The notes: generated by a model not told the origin, from the sequence alone. Counted from the stretch's first letter, positions 27,455-40,832 are shown. The stretch is DNA of 64,000 nt from Ophiodon elongatus (GCA_016806645.1 JACSYO010000928.1:660001-724000); one strand, 5' to 3'. Numbers and translations: made by a program.

Positions 27455-30400
27455 CTGTGTGTGCGAAGGCCTGAGGGGGCCTAGTCCTGGTCAAAGGTGC
27501 CTGGCTGCCTGGGCACTCCAGGGAGCTCCAGAGACAGGCAACCTTTACATGGAGCCTCCATCGGTACAGACGCTCCACAGTCAGTTACATACAGTCTACT
27601 GTAAAAGCCCTCACCACTCATCAATAGCCACACTCACACTCAAACACACAGACAATAATAGTAACATTCATGAATCAGCACATTCATTTCTTTCTTTTTT
27701 TTTTTTTTTTTTAACCAACAAACATGCATCACGTCAACTCACAAAGCATCAACAACATAACTGTCGCTATGAAAGTAAGAAAAAAAGCCATATGCTAATT
27801 TCCTTGTCCATTCCTGACATGTGAGGGGCTTGTCAAGGTCTTACAGTAGGATGGACAGTATAAATATCCCTGTTGTGATGCCGAGATGGGTTGCCAGGTA
27901 GGAAAGACATGCATGCCCCCATTTATACCCACATCAGCTGGTGGATTTATAGGACCCTTAAAACGGATCAATCATTTTCCACTCCCAGGTCTCTACACCT
28001 CTCATCCCCTCTCTCTACACTTTCCCTTTTGATTCTACACTCAGAGGGTATATGTAGAAGGGGCGGTGGGGTTATGTGTGTGTGTGTGCGTGTGTGTGTG
28101 TGTGTCTTGTGCGGACATTGTGTATGAGTGCACCTGTGTTGCATGAGAGTGTGGCTACCTTTAATGTGTCTTTGTGTGTGCACATACATGTAGAGTCGAC
28201 GGCGTATGTGTGCAGGCACACGGCTGCGTGTGCTTAGCGGCTCAGGCGACTACCAGCACTGAGTGCTTTTCATGTTCATTATCACTTGTTTTATAGTGGA
28301 ATATTTAAGTCTGGGGGCCTTGGCACGGCTGCGGCTATAGTTAGAGAACAAAGGCGAGTGCTGGGGGTGTCAGGAGGGTGTGGCATGCCGGAGCGCAGCG
28401 CAGAGCTTCTCGGTAAGTGTTGCGCCCCACACTTCATGGAAAGCCAGGGGGCCAGCCGTGCAGGCAGACGGAGCTAAATTCAACTCATTCCTGTATTAAT
28501 GGGAGCTTATGTGCCATTCCACCTCACTGAAGAGGGCATTAGCCCGAGCCAGACAGCCAGGATACACCTCAAAATATCCTCTCTCTGGCCTTCCATGTCT
28601 CTCTTGCATTATGTTTTTTTTTTTTTCTTACATGTGGGTTTGGCAGTAAGACTGGTGAGGCTGAGGCCGTGTCTGTGCGGGGAGGCGATCAGATAGATTG
28701 CTGTGTCTAAAACGCAGCAATTTCTTTCCAATGTATGTAAAGCCTTCAATAAAACAAATAATAAATGTGCCTGCTCGGTATGTGAGTGGTCTGGCGAAAA
28801 CATTCATTCCAGTAAATACATTATATTCCACACCACACCACAGGGAGCGTTTGATTACTCAAGAGGTGGATCTATAATGCTCCACGCGTTTCCCACCTGC
28901 TGGACAATTCAATAATATCCATCAGCAAGCTCTGTTTTGCTCTTCTGTTTTTGACATGACACAAACATAAGGTCCATCTGGCAAAGGCTGAGCTGAGCTT
29001 TCTGTGATTCTGAAGGAAACCAAAAAATTAAAAGAAATCAAATAAATTCTGTTGGCTTTGAGGTGTGGTCAACTGGCCTAACCCCAATGCCCACTGTGCA
29101 GGGAGTGACCCTGGACTGGTATGGTTATTGTTTCTGGGAACACTATAGCTGACTCACTGATTTATGTAAGTGTCTCTTTCACTTCACACTGAACATCAAT
29201 TAGCATTTTCTAATCCAAAATGAATTTACAACAACATAAACAGCAACAATGGCAAACTGGTTTAAACTTAGAGGGAAAAAAATACTGGCCTGTCTTATAA
29301 CTGCCATTTCCAATGACAGCTTTCAAAACTGAGAAGACATTTTTACAGTTGAGGTGAAATTATTCTTTCAACAGATGAAACTTTTGTAAGTTGCAGACGA
29401 GGACGATGAGCAAAATATTGGTCAAATTTATAACAGGAAGCTTTAATGGAAGCAGGGGAATAGTATTTATAGTGTAGCATATGAAAACCATTTTCAGTGG
29501 TGACAGTACATTTTAAAGTGATTATAACAATATATAGTATACCAATACACACAACAGTATAACAATCACAACTTTGTTATTGGAAGGAAATTGCACTATC
29601 CCGACGTCCTGCTGTAAGATTGCGCAACGCAGTCTCCCGCTTTGTGAGCTGTCAAGAGTCCTTCTGAAGTGTGTTGTTCTGCTTCGTATTGTTCTGCTTT
29701 GTATCACTCCGATTTAATTTGGTTTGTTCTGTCGGCCGGGACACGCTGTGTCTGCGTGTGTTAAAAGAGATACAAGTATGCACACGGAAAGACATTCATT
29801 GTTTAACGGGGAATTCTGTGTGCTGCGCGACGGAACGAGCCGAGCAGTTATTAGCTGGCAGGGATAATTGGACTCTTTGTAGGTGGCATGACCCAGCTGT
29901 CTGCAGCAGGAAGGCCCAGAGCTGAACGTGACCTCAACCGCTGACCTTACAAATGCAATACAGTGACCTTTGACCTCCCTCCACCCCACATTAAAGAGAC
30001 AGTGTTGTCTTTCTGCAGTCAGCCAGCAAATTAGAGCACAAGAGGCCAGAGAATCTTCACCTATTCTTTTTGTTCAGATCGGTGTTGCATCCTGTTGTAT
30101 TGTCATTAAACTGCGACAAGAAATATCAGGGGGATGGAGGAGGGGGGGGGGGGCTGCTTTTGACTTGTGGCAGGGAGCTGCGAGGTGCCTCTCTTTCCTC
30201 CCTGACAATTGTCACGCAGACCCACTCCTTTATGAAGGGATTTCTCATATTTGTTTTTGTCCTGGGTACAGTAAAATGGCCACAGTAACCAGAACAGACT
30301 TTTTTAAATGTGAAGTATAAGGTACAAACGGCATTCCACTGTTCTGTCTGGCTATTTAACACGTGTGCATGAATAAGAATAAGACCTATGACAGACCTGA

Positions 30401-30809
30401 ACTGTAACGAGGACTACGACTACACGATTATGAATCTCTACCACATTCATCACTAAAAAAACAGACAAACTCTTCAGACTTCTGCGAGGCCTTATGTGTC
30501 CTTTGCCATGTGATGTATCGCTGCTGCTTGCTTTTCCGGAAGTTTAATAATCCTAATATTATATTTAATAAAAATGTAATAATTTCTTCTGACGTTTGTC
30601 GGGATGCTCTTTATCTCGGGTGAGGTGGTCTGGCTCCACTAGAAAAACTGCATGGTAAACCCTGACAATCCCTACAACCAGATTATTTAGTATTATAGTA
30701 TTTTGGTGATGGGACAATAAACTAACCATGACAGGTTCTTTGTGACCAAACTGAGGGTCAGGTCAGCAAAAGTGTGACTCCATGGGAAAGCCATGGATTC
30801 ACACAGGGC

Positions 30810-30811
<2 letters not shown>

Positions 30812-30851
<40 letters not shown>

Positions 30852-30860
30852 AGAGAGAGA
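30812..30860. repeat. Compound (AC)18(AG)6 microsatellite
   Basis: AC array passing directly into AG. Confidence 0.95.
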
Positions 30861-31378
30861 AGGATAACCTTACAAAGTACATGAGCACCTTGAATTTATG
30901 ATACAATCTTTCAGGAGATCCCCCAGTGTGCCTCTTGTCTCCCTCTGTGCATCAGTCACCAAAGAGAGCGGGTAGGCGTCTCTTGGGGGACATTAGAGGA
31001 GAGATATCTGTCAAGAAGGACGCAGTGCTCCCTAAGGCTGCCACTGAGCGACAGGCGTGTCCCCTTGCCTGCTCTCCTGTATCACAATACTGCTGTTGAG
31101 TGACTGGAAAGCCCTAATGGATGCAGGTATCTGCTGTTAGTCTGATCTTCTATAAAAGCCCTTGGCAAAAAAAAAAAAAAAAAAAGAGATAAGGGGAAAA
31201 GTTAAGGGGAGGGAGAGAATGCGTGTGGGTTTGAATGTGTTTCTATGTAGGAACTCCTTTGATGGGGAAGTGCGTCTGACTTGGAAGCTCATACATTGGT
31301 GTGAAGAAAATATAATGAGGACACGTGTGGGTGCGCGTTTAGAGAAAAGAGAAAGTGTGCACGCGCATAAGTAAATAC

Positions 31379-31379
<1 letters not shown>

Positions 31380-31411
<32 letters not shown>
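31380..31411. repeat. (GT)16 microsatellite
   Basis: Perfect GT array. Confidence 0.95.
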
Positions 31412-31570
31412 GCTAAGTGAGTGTCCAGCATACACATATATGTGTGTGTTAGGTCATTAGTGCAGCTTTAAAGGCTTGGCATCCCTGCTGAAATCGGCAA
31501 TAAACCAGAGGAATTCAACAACTCACAAAGTCATCGGGGGGAAAAGAGTTTGCCAGCTAATCCATCAACT

Positions 31571-32100
31571 AGATGAGTGTTTCTCAACCTTTTCAGCATG
31601 CAAACCCCCCCAAAAACCCCCTCTTGTTTCAGGCAGTAACACATAGAGAGGTGAACTTTAACACCAAAGGATGGATTTTATTTCCTTTCACGGGATATTT
31701 TAACAGACTATTTAGTGGAAGGTACTGGATAAAAAAAACAACATAACCTTTTTGAAGCAGCGTCTCTGATCATATTCACGATCGTCTTTTCTACAGCAAC
31801 ACAAATTGACATCGTTGTCACGTCTTTCTCCTAGATCTTCTCTGCCACCAAAACGATTGTTCTCTGGAATCAAATGAACATTTGAGCTAAAATATTCTTG
31901 TTTTTATTTTGTCTGAGGCTACACTCGATTGGTTCGCCATCTCGACAACCGTCAGGAGATGTGAAGGGCCGAGACTCAAACACGTTTTCAAAGATGTTCC
32001 ATTGGGAGCATTGGGAGTCTGACAACACTTCAAAATAGTTTTATAGTGTCTTGTTCTTTGGGCCTCACATGGACCACCCTGATTCATCCCACCCCATTTT
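31571..32100. mobile_element. Possible old DNA-transposon or SINE remnant
   Basis: The start GTGTTTCTCAACCTTTTCAGCATGCAAACCCCCC resembles the TTCTCAACCTTTTT...ACCCCC opening shared by many vertebrate hAT-type MITEs and related repeats. The rest to about 32100 is low-GC and non-coding. No terminal inverted repeat pair or target duplication could be established by eye, so this is tentative. Confidence 0.25.
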
Positions 32101-32318
32101 TCATTTCACAGCCTAAATCCCTCTTTCCTCTTTACTTCATCCTCTCCATATCCTCTCTCATCCCCGGTGCTCTTTCTCTTTCTTGCCTGACATTTTTATC
32201 CTGACCTCTCCTTGCTCTCTTTCACTCACCTCCTACTCTCCCTGTTGTCCTTTTCTTGTTTACTCCACTCACCCATCTGGCCTCCTGACCTGCATGTTGT
32301 CTGTAGCCTGAATGAGTT

Positions 32319-32331
32319 ATTGCCTAGCAAC
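32319..32331 (-). promoter_or_regulatory. RFX X-box-like motif
   Basis: Reads GTTGCTAGGCAAT on the minus strand; one mismatch from a perfect palindromic X-box. Confidence 0.33.
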
Positions 32332-32829
32332 CCGTCGGTAAGAGTATTTTCCGTACAATAAAACAAACAAAAAGAAAGAAAAGGCAATTCCAGTCAGTTG
32401 AAAGGTGACTGATGTTGAATATGGAAAAATTGAAATGATGTTGCAAAAGTTGAGAAATTGTTGTTTGAAATGTGCTCAGTACTCCAGTCCTCTTACGGTG
32501 CTGCTTGTAGCATAGTCAATGCCTACAGAGGTGGGCCTTTACGCCATAATGGTCATTTTTATCATGTTGTTTTTCTTTTGGAAGAAAGCGTTAGCTGGAT
32601 AACCCTCATTAAAAATAGTTGTCGCCACTCTACTATATCACCATCCACAGACGTTTAGAGTATCCAAGAAGGGCTGTGTGTCTGGAGAGAGATTACAGAT
32701 CATGAATAGGAAATGAAGAAAGACAGAAAGGTGGCTGAGAAATGAGAAAGGGGAAAGTGAAGGTGAAGAGACAACAAAGAGCAGACAGAGAAATGGTGGA
32801 GAGAAGTTGAGGGACATGAGAACCGACAC

Positions 32830-33125
32830 ATTGCAGATAGAGGCGGAGTGGATGGCGTGGCCTATTGTTTCAAGCTAATTTCATGGGATCAAACCAAAGC
32901 ACAGCCCCAGACACAGACGGAGCTACAGCAATCTGTTGGGAAATCTCCCCTCTAATTGGCCCCCGGAAAAAAAAGGCCACCGCCAGTGCACTGCAACTTG
33001 CTCTTGATTGCTTTACCTCCCCACATAACCGGCTGTACAAGCAGCTCGGCCTGCCAATCAATCACCGCAATGACGGCCTGCTGCGGCTAACACGGAGGCG
33101 CACAGGGTTAACAGTAAGTGATTAT
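32830..33125. promoter_or_regulatory. Putative conserved non-coding element
   Basis: Contains GGCCTATTGTTTCAAGC (SOX-type ATTGTT), TCTAATTGGCCCCC and CCAATCAATCACCGCAATGA. Non-repetitive and GC-balanced between AT-rich flanks. Confidence 0.28.
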
Positions 33126-34860
33126 TTTACGGTGCTGGAACAATGTATGTCAGTTTTGATTTTTTTTTTTCTTTTCTTTTCTTTTTTTTTAAAGCAATAA
33201 GCAGGGCTTTCACTATCAATCAGTCAGTCTGATGGACGAAAACACTCACAATTCTGGGGGAAAGGAGTGAAAACTTGACAGGGATCGACTGTGTGTGTGT
33301 TGGTATGTGCGCGCGTGCGTGTGTGTGTGTGTGTGTGTGAGAGCGGGACAATAAGGGAGAGTGAGAGGCTTTGTTTTGAAATGCTTCATAATGAAAGAGT
33401 GCAGCAGCTGAAGGAGGAGAGTACAGACAACTCCATACAATGGGTTTGCAAGCATCCTCCCTCTTTGTTCAACTCCCACCTGCCCATCTATACATCAGTG
33501 GCTGTCACTGCAGTGCACTCCACCTCTCCACACCTTCAGCCACGCACATACACACATACTCAGCATCCCCTGAGATGAGGTCATGGCTGGAGTATCTCTG
33601 CTATGGCGACGCCAAAGAACAATGCAGCTTACACAATGATTACGGAGATCAGCGTGACATACATGTGCTTTGTGGAGGTTTGTGTACCTGTGCGTTCTGT
33701 TTTCTTGCGCACGTGCAAGAAAAACACACACACTCTCTCTCAAGCAACAATCCTGTGTCGCCTCGTTCTGCCAAACAGTTATGTTCACCCGACCACAGCC
33801 GTTCTGGCGGGGGGGGAAAACGGCGGAAATTCACCCCGTCGCAGGGGACGAGTCAGTGGCTCAAATGAAAAGCGCCGACATAATCATCCTTCGCAAGGGC
33901 GCCCGCTCGGGCCCGATAGTGGCGACAGTCCCGTTCCAGGGTGACTCATTGTTTCCAAAGGCCCCTCATATGTGTCGCATTAGGAGGAGACGACAGACAA
34001 AACAGAGCTCTTCCCCCTCGTCTCCTCCTTCATAGCTCCTCTGCCCTAGTCTCCTCATCGCCCTCATCCTCTGTTCCCTGCTGTCAATTTGCTTTTACTC
34101 TCGGGGGTTCGCATGTGTCTATCATCTCCACTCACGCCTCACTCGTATTGATGTTCCCCACTTTCTTTATTTTTCTTTATATGTCACTCTTCCCGCCTCA
34201 CCTCTCTGCTTCCCTGCTGTCACCTCCCCTAACTATCTACACGGGGAATTAATGAGGCAATGTGGAAAATCTTTTTCATCTCATCAACTTCAGATTGGTT
34301 AAATGCCCCCATCACTCTCCTCACTCACGTACTCGATTCCTTTCCATCTACTACCCCACACATTTCCTTGCATCATTCGCTCAGTATATTGTTACTATTT
34401 TGGCAGCAAACAGATTTTTTGCCCGGTATCTGCTTACCTTCGTCTTGTTAATCATAGGGCTTCGGTGGCCCCCATTATCAGATCAGTTAGACGTTCTGCA
34501 TAGGACACACGTTCCGTTGTCACCTCTCACTTTAGCTCTTTTGGTCTATGCCAACACATTGTGCGGCGTTTAAAACCTTGTCACTGGAACCACAGGTATT
34601 CCTGCTGGCACGTGATCAAAACCCTGCCCTTGTCCTGTCAACACAAATATTGTCAAAATACAAGTTGAGAAAATGAAGACAGGAGCAAGGAAGAGGTGAA
34701 GTGGATGGCGGGATAGGGAAAAGTCCTGCCGGAGCTCGGACAGCCAATAACAAGAAGCTTTCCAACAAGTCTGCCTCAGTGTGTGAGTGCGTGTGCGTGT
34801 GTGTGTAATGATGCGTGTGTCCCTGGTGACAGGCACTCTTAGTGACTTACAGTATGTGTA

Positions 34861-34918
<58 letters not shown>

Positions 34919-34919
34919 T
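34861..34919. repeat. (GT)n microsatellite
   Basis: About 29 GT units. A (AC)33 array follows 300 bases downstream in the complementary orientation. Confidence 0.96.
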
Positions 34920-35219
34920 TATGAGAGTGTATGGAAGATGGGAGGAGAAGGGGGGGGGCTAAGTCCTTCTAAATATGCATCTTAATGGCTGCTCTGTTCC
35001 CACCATTCACACCGAGTGATGGAGAGGGCGAGGGGCGAGAGAGGCAGGGGACGAGGAGAAGTGGTGCTGCATGTTTTCAAGTGGGCAGCCGAGACAGGGA
35101 CGCAGACGGAGAGACAGCGAGTTGAAAAGACAGAATGGCGCAAGCAAACGTCAACAAGAGAAAAGCTATGTAAGGAGCCGCCATACCTGACTCCTTCAAC
35201 CGTGGCCCCATTCCACAGT

Positions 35220-35287
<68 letters not shown>
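35220..35287. repeat. (AC)33 microsatellite
   Basis: Perfect AC array. Confidence 0.97.
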
Positions 35288-35289
<2 letters not shown>

Positions 35290-36248
35290 CCTCAGCCGCA
35301 GTAGTATTGAGGAGCAGAGTGGAGAACTAGCCTCCTCAGGCAGGAGCTGTTTGTCGCTAAATGAAGGCCGGCATTCTTTGGTTTCCCAGGGAGCTGGGTG
35401 CCTGCCAGTCCCCCGGCCACTGAGTGCCATTTTATTAAGAACAAAATGGAGCCCCTATGAAAGGAGCCCAGCACTGAGCCTGCACAGGTCTCACTGAGCT
35501 GAGCTTCGGCATAAACAAACACCACCTTAAAGAGACAGGCTGGCAGAAAATGAGGCACGGCTGGGCCCCTCAAGAGCCCTCTAAGAGATACAAACTGCTT
35601 TGGGATTGTCAGTGGCTGTTATTGGTGAGCGAGAATCACCGTACAGCGGTATGGTGAGGGGCTGAGCGGGAGAATGCACTAACAAGCCAGTTCTGTCTTT
35701 AAAAAAATTAAAAAATTAAAAAATAGCATTTTGTTTCACAACCAGTAGTTAGAAACGGTGAAATGCTGTAGATGAGATACTAACATCGATGTTTTATTCA
35801 GTAAAGACAAGCGCCAGTAAATGATGATGAAAGTCCACCTTAAACTGGCCAAAGCTAAGCTATGTTAGAAAGTGTAGCAACTATTTGCACCCCCCCCCTC
35901 CCCCCTCGCCCCCCTCCCACACACACTAACAATTATGGACATGCAAGCACATACTCACACATATATGCAAATTTGAACAATGATACAGGACACAGACAGA
36001 CAGAAGTCTTGAGTGAGTTTAAAGCCACATTATTGGACAGGTGGAGCAGTGGAAGGGTGGATGATCAAATGATGGATGAATGGATGGATGGAGGGATGAA
36101 AACGGACCGAGACGCCGTTGTTTTGCACACAGCGTATTCCGCCGGTGTGCGGATTTGGACTCGCATCTCATTAGGAGGAGATATTTATGACAGATTAGTG
36201 TAAACATACTGTACATGCACTGGGCCAAATGCCCAATCCCCCACGTAA

Positions 36249-36262
36249 CCATGAGGGGGCAG
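36249..36262 (+). promoter_or_regulatory. CTCF-like motif, forward orientation
   Basis: CCATGAGGGGGCAG matches the CTCF core CCGCGNGGNGGCAG at all but two defined positions. Occupancy cannot be known from sequence. Confidence 0.4.
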
Positions 36263-37161
36263 TAACACGGGTATCTGCTGAAGCTCACTGTCAATGTGGG
36301 TTTGTGTGAGTGGGAGAGAGAGACCTCTCTGGTTTGTGTATACAAGTACACCAGAGACAGTGGTTTTTTTTGTGTATTTGCATGTGTGTGCATGAAAAGT
36401 AAAAAAGATAAACAAATTACAGTAGTGATGAATAACTAATTTGTTTTGTCAATGCTTGACAAATGTTATAAATAAGGAGTTCATATATGGAGACATAGTT
36501 CAAGGCAATTATTCAAAGAGCTGATCCTTTGTTAACTGTGTATATAATTGATGAATTTTGTATAAACTGTAGAAGCTTTACAAATGATTCAATCACCTAT
36601 TTATTGATGTCAGGACCCTGTAAATAAGAATGCTACAATTACTTTATTTTATTTCTTACTGAACTTTCTAATTTCTCATGATGCAAGTATTCAAAGTAAT
36701 ATTTAGAAGAAAAAACAAAAGAACAATATAGTGTGGTCACAGAGTCATAAAAATACCAGAATCTTTTCAGAAATATTTAGTTTCAACCACAACAGTTAAT
36801 GTCATTTGTATTTTCCGTACATTTTTTGTAATGCTACAAATGAGTGACAATTATCTACTAACATGTAATGATTTCCAAGGAAACACGTGTTCCCAAGGGG
36901 CCGCATATCAGTCCTCTCCCATTCGATCACACACACACACACACACATACACACCATAAACACACACACACAAAGTATGATGGGACCAGAGCCAACATCT
37001 GTCTTTGATATTATTTAACTAACCGCTTATTGTGGGAGCCCACCAGCACCACGGATGGCGTCTAGCGCTGTGTGTGTGTGTTAGTCTACGAGTGCGCTCC
37101 GGCGTCCATTCAGACACTTTGGCAAGCCGCTGTTGTGTTGTTACATCCTTCAGGGTTTGAG

Positions 37162-37162
<1 letters not shown>

Positions 37163-37252
<90 letters not shown>
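37163..37252. repeat. (GT)45 microsatellite, longest perfect array in the window
   Basis: Uninterrupted for 90 bases. It is followed by (CT)n at 37569-37612 and AC at 37625-37654. Confidence 0.97.
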
Positions 37253-37255
<3 letters not shown>

Positions 37256-37568
37256 TTGTTCAGTATGTGCGTCTGCATTTCTGAGAATGTGACTGCATAC
37301 CAGCGTGCAATGTGTGTTTCCACAGACATGTGAGAACAGTGTGAGTGTGTGCGGTGGCTATCCCCCTCCATAGTGAAAGCCACAGCCTCAAACCACATCA
37401 GAGAGCGTGTGGGAGACAGAATGACAAGGCCAGGAACCAGCCAGCGTCTGCCTGCAGCCACACACAGGCACGGACACACGCTCACACACATTCATACTTA
37501 CATTCACATTTATCACACTTACTCATCTACGTATTGACACATGCTGTCTCTTAAGCTCTCTCCCTGTC

Positions 37569-37654
37569 CCTCTCTCTCTCTCTCTCTCTCTCTCCCTCTC
37601 TCTCTCTTTCTCTATTTCCCTAACACACACACACATACACACACACACACACAT
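37569..37654. repeat. (CT)n then (AC)n arrays
   Basis: Interrupted CT array (37569-37612), a short spacer, then an AC-rich tract ending at 37654. Confidence 0.93.
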
Positions 37655-38169
37655 GTTTAACACCAACCGTCATTACACCACAAGTCCTATCCAGTGGTCA
37701 CCGTTTAGGCCAAGGATGCAGTCTGCTGCAGGGCGAGATGTTTGTGTTTGCATACTTTCTCACAGACAGACATTGACTGAGCAGAGGGCAAAATAGGCTT
37801 TCTACTGTGGATTTGTTTTAGCATTTTGACTTGGTGTAACTGTCACTCATTGGTGTGTGGGATAAATGAAAATGAAAATATTTGAATAATTTATTTATGT
37901 TCACCTCACCGGGTACAGAAATATAGGGCACACAAGCAATAACTGGGCTAACAAAAGCTCCGAAAACAAGATAATTACAGACATGTGCACATGCGCAACG
38001 GCAAGCACAACTAATCATATTCGCCCCTGTGCACGCGCTTTTGCACGCATTCAGTGTTAATCCATACGCAGCCACAATATGCACACACTCATATTTATGA
38101 ACAAACTGACAAACTCATACGAGCAGCAGAGTATGATGTAGGAGTATGATGCATGCTTGCCTTGTCTCT

Positions 38170-38333
38170 CACACACACACACACACACACACACACGCGC
38201 ACACACACACACACACACACACACTGCTATTGCCAACGAAAGACCATTCATGCAATTTCTCACGCTGACACAAGCGCGCGCACCCACACACACACAAACA
38301 CACACACACACACACACACACCCACACACACAA
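38170..38333. repeat. Two (AC)n arrays
   Basis: Arrays at 38170-38224 (with one ACGCGC interruption) and 38279-38333 (with CCC and AAA interruptions). The long His/Thr and Cys/Val frames here are repeat artefacts. Confidence 0.95.
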
Positions 38334-38819
38334 AGACGCAGCACAAGTGTAGATCATCCATGGGTCAGTGAAAGCTAGAAGCGGTGTTTTTCCTTGCGGT
38401 GGACACACATCAATTTCAAGGAAATTGCTCGCCCCATTATTGGAAAGTGTTACCGGAATGTCAATTAAGGGGGAAGTTTTTAACCTCGCACCACACAAAT
38501 AAACAGTGCACCCCACTCCCCCCTTATTAAAGGCGGTGTCAGCGCAGACAGAGAGTCTGGAGGGGGTAGAGGGGAGGGAAGGAGGGATGGAGGGAGGTAG
38601 AGATTGAGGAAGGGAGGCCCGGGGAAAGGGAGAAGAGGAGACAGGAGATTTGGTGCTCTCAAAGAAATGCTTTTGGCCCTCCTTTTGTGCCCGAGGCCCT
38701 AGACCCTGAGAACCACTCAAAACCGGGACTCTGGCCCCGACTCAGGCCCACTTAAGGTTAACCTCAACAGGCAGGGATCTGTTTGACAGCTGGTTGGATC
38801 CTGTAGGTGCAACTGCAGC

Positions 38820-39015
38820 AGACCAATTAAGGGCAGGTCAGCGGAGGGGATGGAGGAGAGAAAGAGGGGGCCCACGGAGATAGAGGTGGGAGATGGGAGA
38901 GTGGGAGGGAGGAGGGGAGGGGGGGGTGGGGCGGAAGACGGAAGGGCAGATGGCAAAAGGAGGGCTGGAGTAGAGAGGTGAAGGAGTGTGGGAGGAGCGA
39001 TGTGGGGAGGATTGA
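38820..39015 (+). repeat. Purine-rich (G/A) low-complexity stretch
   Basis: Nearly 200 bases of GGAGAGG-like sequence including a GGAGGGGAGGGGGGG core. It is triplex- and quadruplex-prone. The Pro/Ser/Leu-rich open frames on the minus strand are its translation. Confidence 0.85.
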
Positions 39016-40139
39016 CAGAGGTGAGAATAAAGATGTAGAAGAGGGATGAACAGACACGCAAGGAGTTTGCGGAAAGAGGGACGGGAGGTCAGAGGTGAAG
39101 GGGTCGCAGAGCTTGACAGTGTTTGTTAAGTGCTGTACTAAAGCATTATTACGGTATTACGGGTACAATATTTGTTAGCAAACATGTACAGAGAAATAGA
39201 CGGCCTTTAGAAATTAACAAACAAGAGAGAAAAACAGCAAAAGAGACAGAGACAATATGATGATACCAAGAACGCCAGACAGCGAGAGTCATAGAAACAG
39301 GGCAGGAGTACTCAGGTATGCAGGTTACACATTACAGTGTACAACCCTGTTTCTGTGAAGACAGGCATAGCTCCCTGATGAGCCAGTTAGGCTCGACCAT
39401 TCTTTATTCTCTGACTATTCGGTGGGCTACGGAGCATCATGGATATATATACTGGGGCCAGGAGTACAATTCATACCATAACTCCTCTGTATAGAGAAGT
39501 TAGAGGCACACGGCATTACAGCTTGTATAACCTGGACATACGGTGGCCTCAATGAGTAGCCCAGCGAAATATATCCTGAGCACTGATCTCTGAACGATCC
39601 AGAAATATCAGCAGCAGCGTAGCAACAGATCAACGGCCCAGGACAACTTCAAACAGGTATCATGTCCTGATGCTTCACTGGACAGAACCTCCAGAGAGGA
39701 GGGGAGTGGGCTCAAATGGTTCCGGGGGTCGAGCTCATAGGCAAATGCCTCCACACAGCCAGTGTGGGATCCTCTGTTTGGAACATGGCTTGCCAAGGGG
39801 CCCATCAGCATAACAGCCAAACAGCAGCTGAGCGGCTGCGTGTTCCGTGTAGCTTTGCTGGAGCAACACAAAAGACACTAACAGTGAACTCCTCTGTTGG
39901 CTGCGGGCGGAAGAGTCTTTCATCAGAACTTTTTGAAACGATCACAACGCCAAGATGAATTTGTGATAAATACATTTCCATGTGACTTAGCAGAGACACA
40001 CATATGGTGTCTTGGGTTTTGATATTTCGCTCAGTGTAAGCATTTGAACATGGTGATGTCATGTCGTGTGGAAAACCTTGAAAGATACATTTCTCCGCTG
40101 TGGTTTTTACAAAACAGGGCTCCAAAGAGAGCTTTGAGC

Positions 40140-40560
40140 TCCCACTGCTCAGCCAGCCTCTGCCACCTCACGCCCTGCACGAAGCATTTAAGGAAAGAAC
40201 GATAAAACACCGGGAAGTGGTGAGGTGAGAGAGAGCCACACTCCCTCCATCCAGGGTCATCGTAACCTGGCGACAGCTGGAGAGTCAGCTGGGGTGGCGT
40301 GGCGTTGAAGGCGAAGCCCGAGGCACGGAGTTGTGCATCATCCAGTTTGTCACCTGATGTCTAGGTCACACTGCGCCAAGTAGTCACAGAGGTGCTGCTG
40401 TATGACGGAGGCGCGGAACTCGGGAGCGCTATTGGAGGATCACGGAAAGACGAGGCACATCCTGGATGTGTTTTATGTGAGGAGGAGAACGGTCAAGCCT
40501 GAGGGCGAAGCCCGGGTAAATACAACGGGAGAATTCAAAGCTAGTAAGTGCAGCGTGTAA
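40140..40560. other. Unexplained CpG-rich patch
   Basis: CpG dinucleotides are frequent (for example CACGCC, GGCGTGGCGTTGAAGGCG, GGAGGCGCGGAACTCGG), unlike the flanks. GGCGAAGCCCG occurs twice (40310-40320 and 40504-40514). It hosts the weak exon candidate at 40354-40428. Confidence 0.5.
40354..40428 (-). CDS. Weak candidate exon in a CpG-rich patch
   Basis: On the minus strand, a pyrimidine-containing acceptor (CTTTCCGTGATCCTCCAATAG|C) and a donor (ATCAG|GTGACA) bracket 75 bases. They are open in one frame and encode APEFRASVIQQHLCDY then LAQCDLDI. The peptide is protein-like and helical in pattern, and the surrounding 40140-40560 is unusually CpG-rich for this desert. The required entry phase (2) does not follow directly from exon 3 (phase 0), so at least one unseen exon would be needed in between. 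The opposite strand is also open here. It could be a later exon of the gene starting at 60046, a pseudogene scrap or simply conserved regulatory DNA. Confidence 0.18.
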
Positions 40561-40765
40561 TTCCACGGGCCCCCAATATTAGTTGCAACCGTCAACGTGG
40601 AGAGGAGAGAAGAGGGGAGTATTATACATCATCATTTGTGGACTACTGACTCCACGGTAATCCTCTGCAAGAGCTCCCACGTCAGGAAAAACACCAAACC
40701 CCAGCCTCGACTGCCGGGTGAAAAGACGCAAAGAGTATAGAAAGAAAGGGAAAGGGAGGGGGAAG

Positions 40766-40786
40766 CGAGAGAGAGAGAGAGAGAGG

Positions 40787-40832
<46 letters not shown>
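40766..40832. repeat. (GA)n microsatellite
   Basis: About 33 units with one GGGG interruption. Confidence 0.96.

Larger units (their letters stand above)
23301..31570. other. Gene-free stretch with enhancer-like patches
   Basis: Unique GC-balanced blocks at 24870-25740 and 28240-28480 could be conserved elements. CTCF-core-like sites are near 23766 (GCCTCTAGTGG) and 26044 (AGCCCTCTACTGGC). The remainder is microsatellites and AT-rich DNA. No exon recognised. Confidence 0.5.
33126..40139. other. Gene-free stretch dominated by simple repeats
   Basis: Seven long dinucleotide arrays plus a 200-base purine tract. 36420-36850 is AT-rich unique sequence. No exon recognised. Confidence 0.6.

Noticed and set aside
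27276..27824. 182-codon plus-strand frame
   Set aside because: Built across a (GT)32 array and a poly-T run; low-complexity translation.
37163..38333. Regularly spaced repeats considered as a CRISPR-like array
   Set aside because: These are dinucleotide microsatellites without unique equal-length spacers, in a vertebrate genome.
38169..38720. 183-codon minus-strand frame
   Set aside because: Half is Cys/Val from AC arrays and the rest is Pro/Ser from purine-rich DNA. No splice or family evidence.
40354..40428. Resemblance of the candidate peptide EFRASVIQQ...C to the first F-BAR helix of srGAP-type proteins
   Set aside because: Needs a two- to three-residue insertion in a helix, the exon boundary and phase differ, and the following conserved motif is absent.
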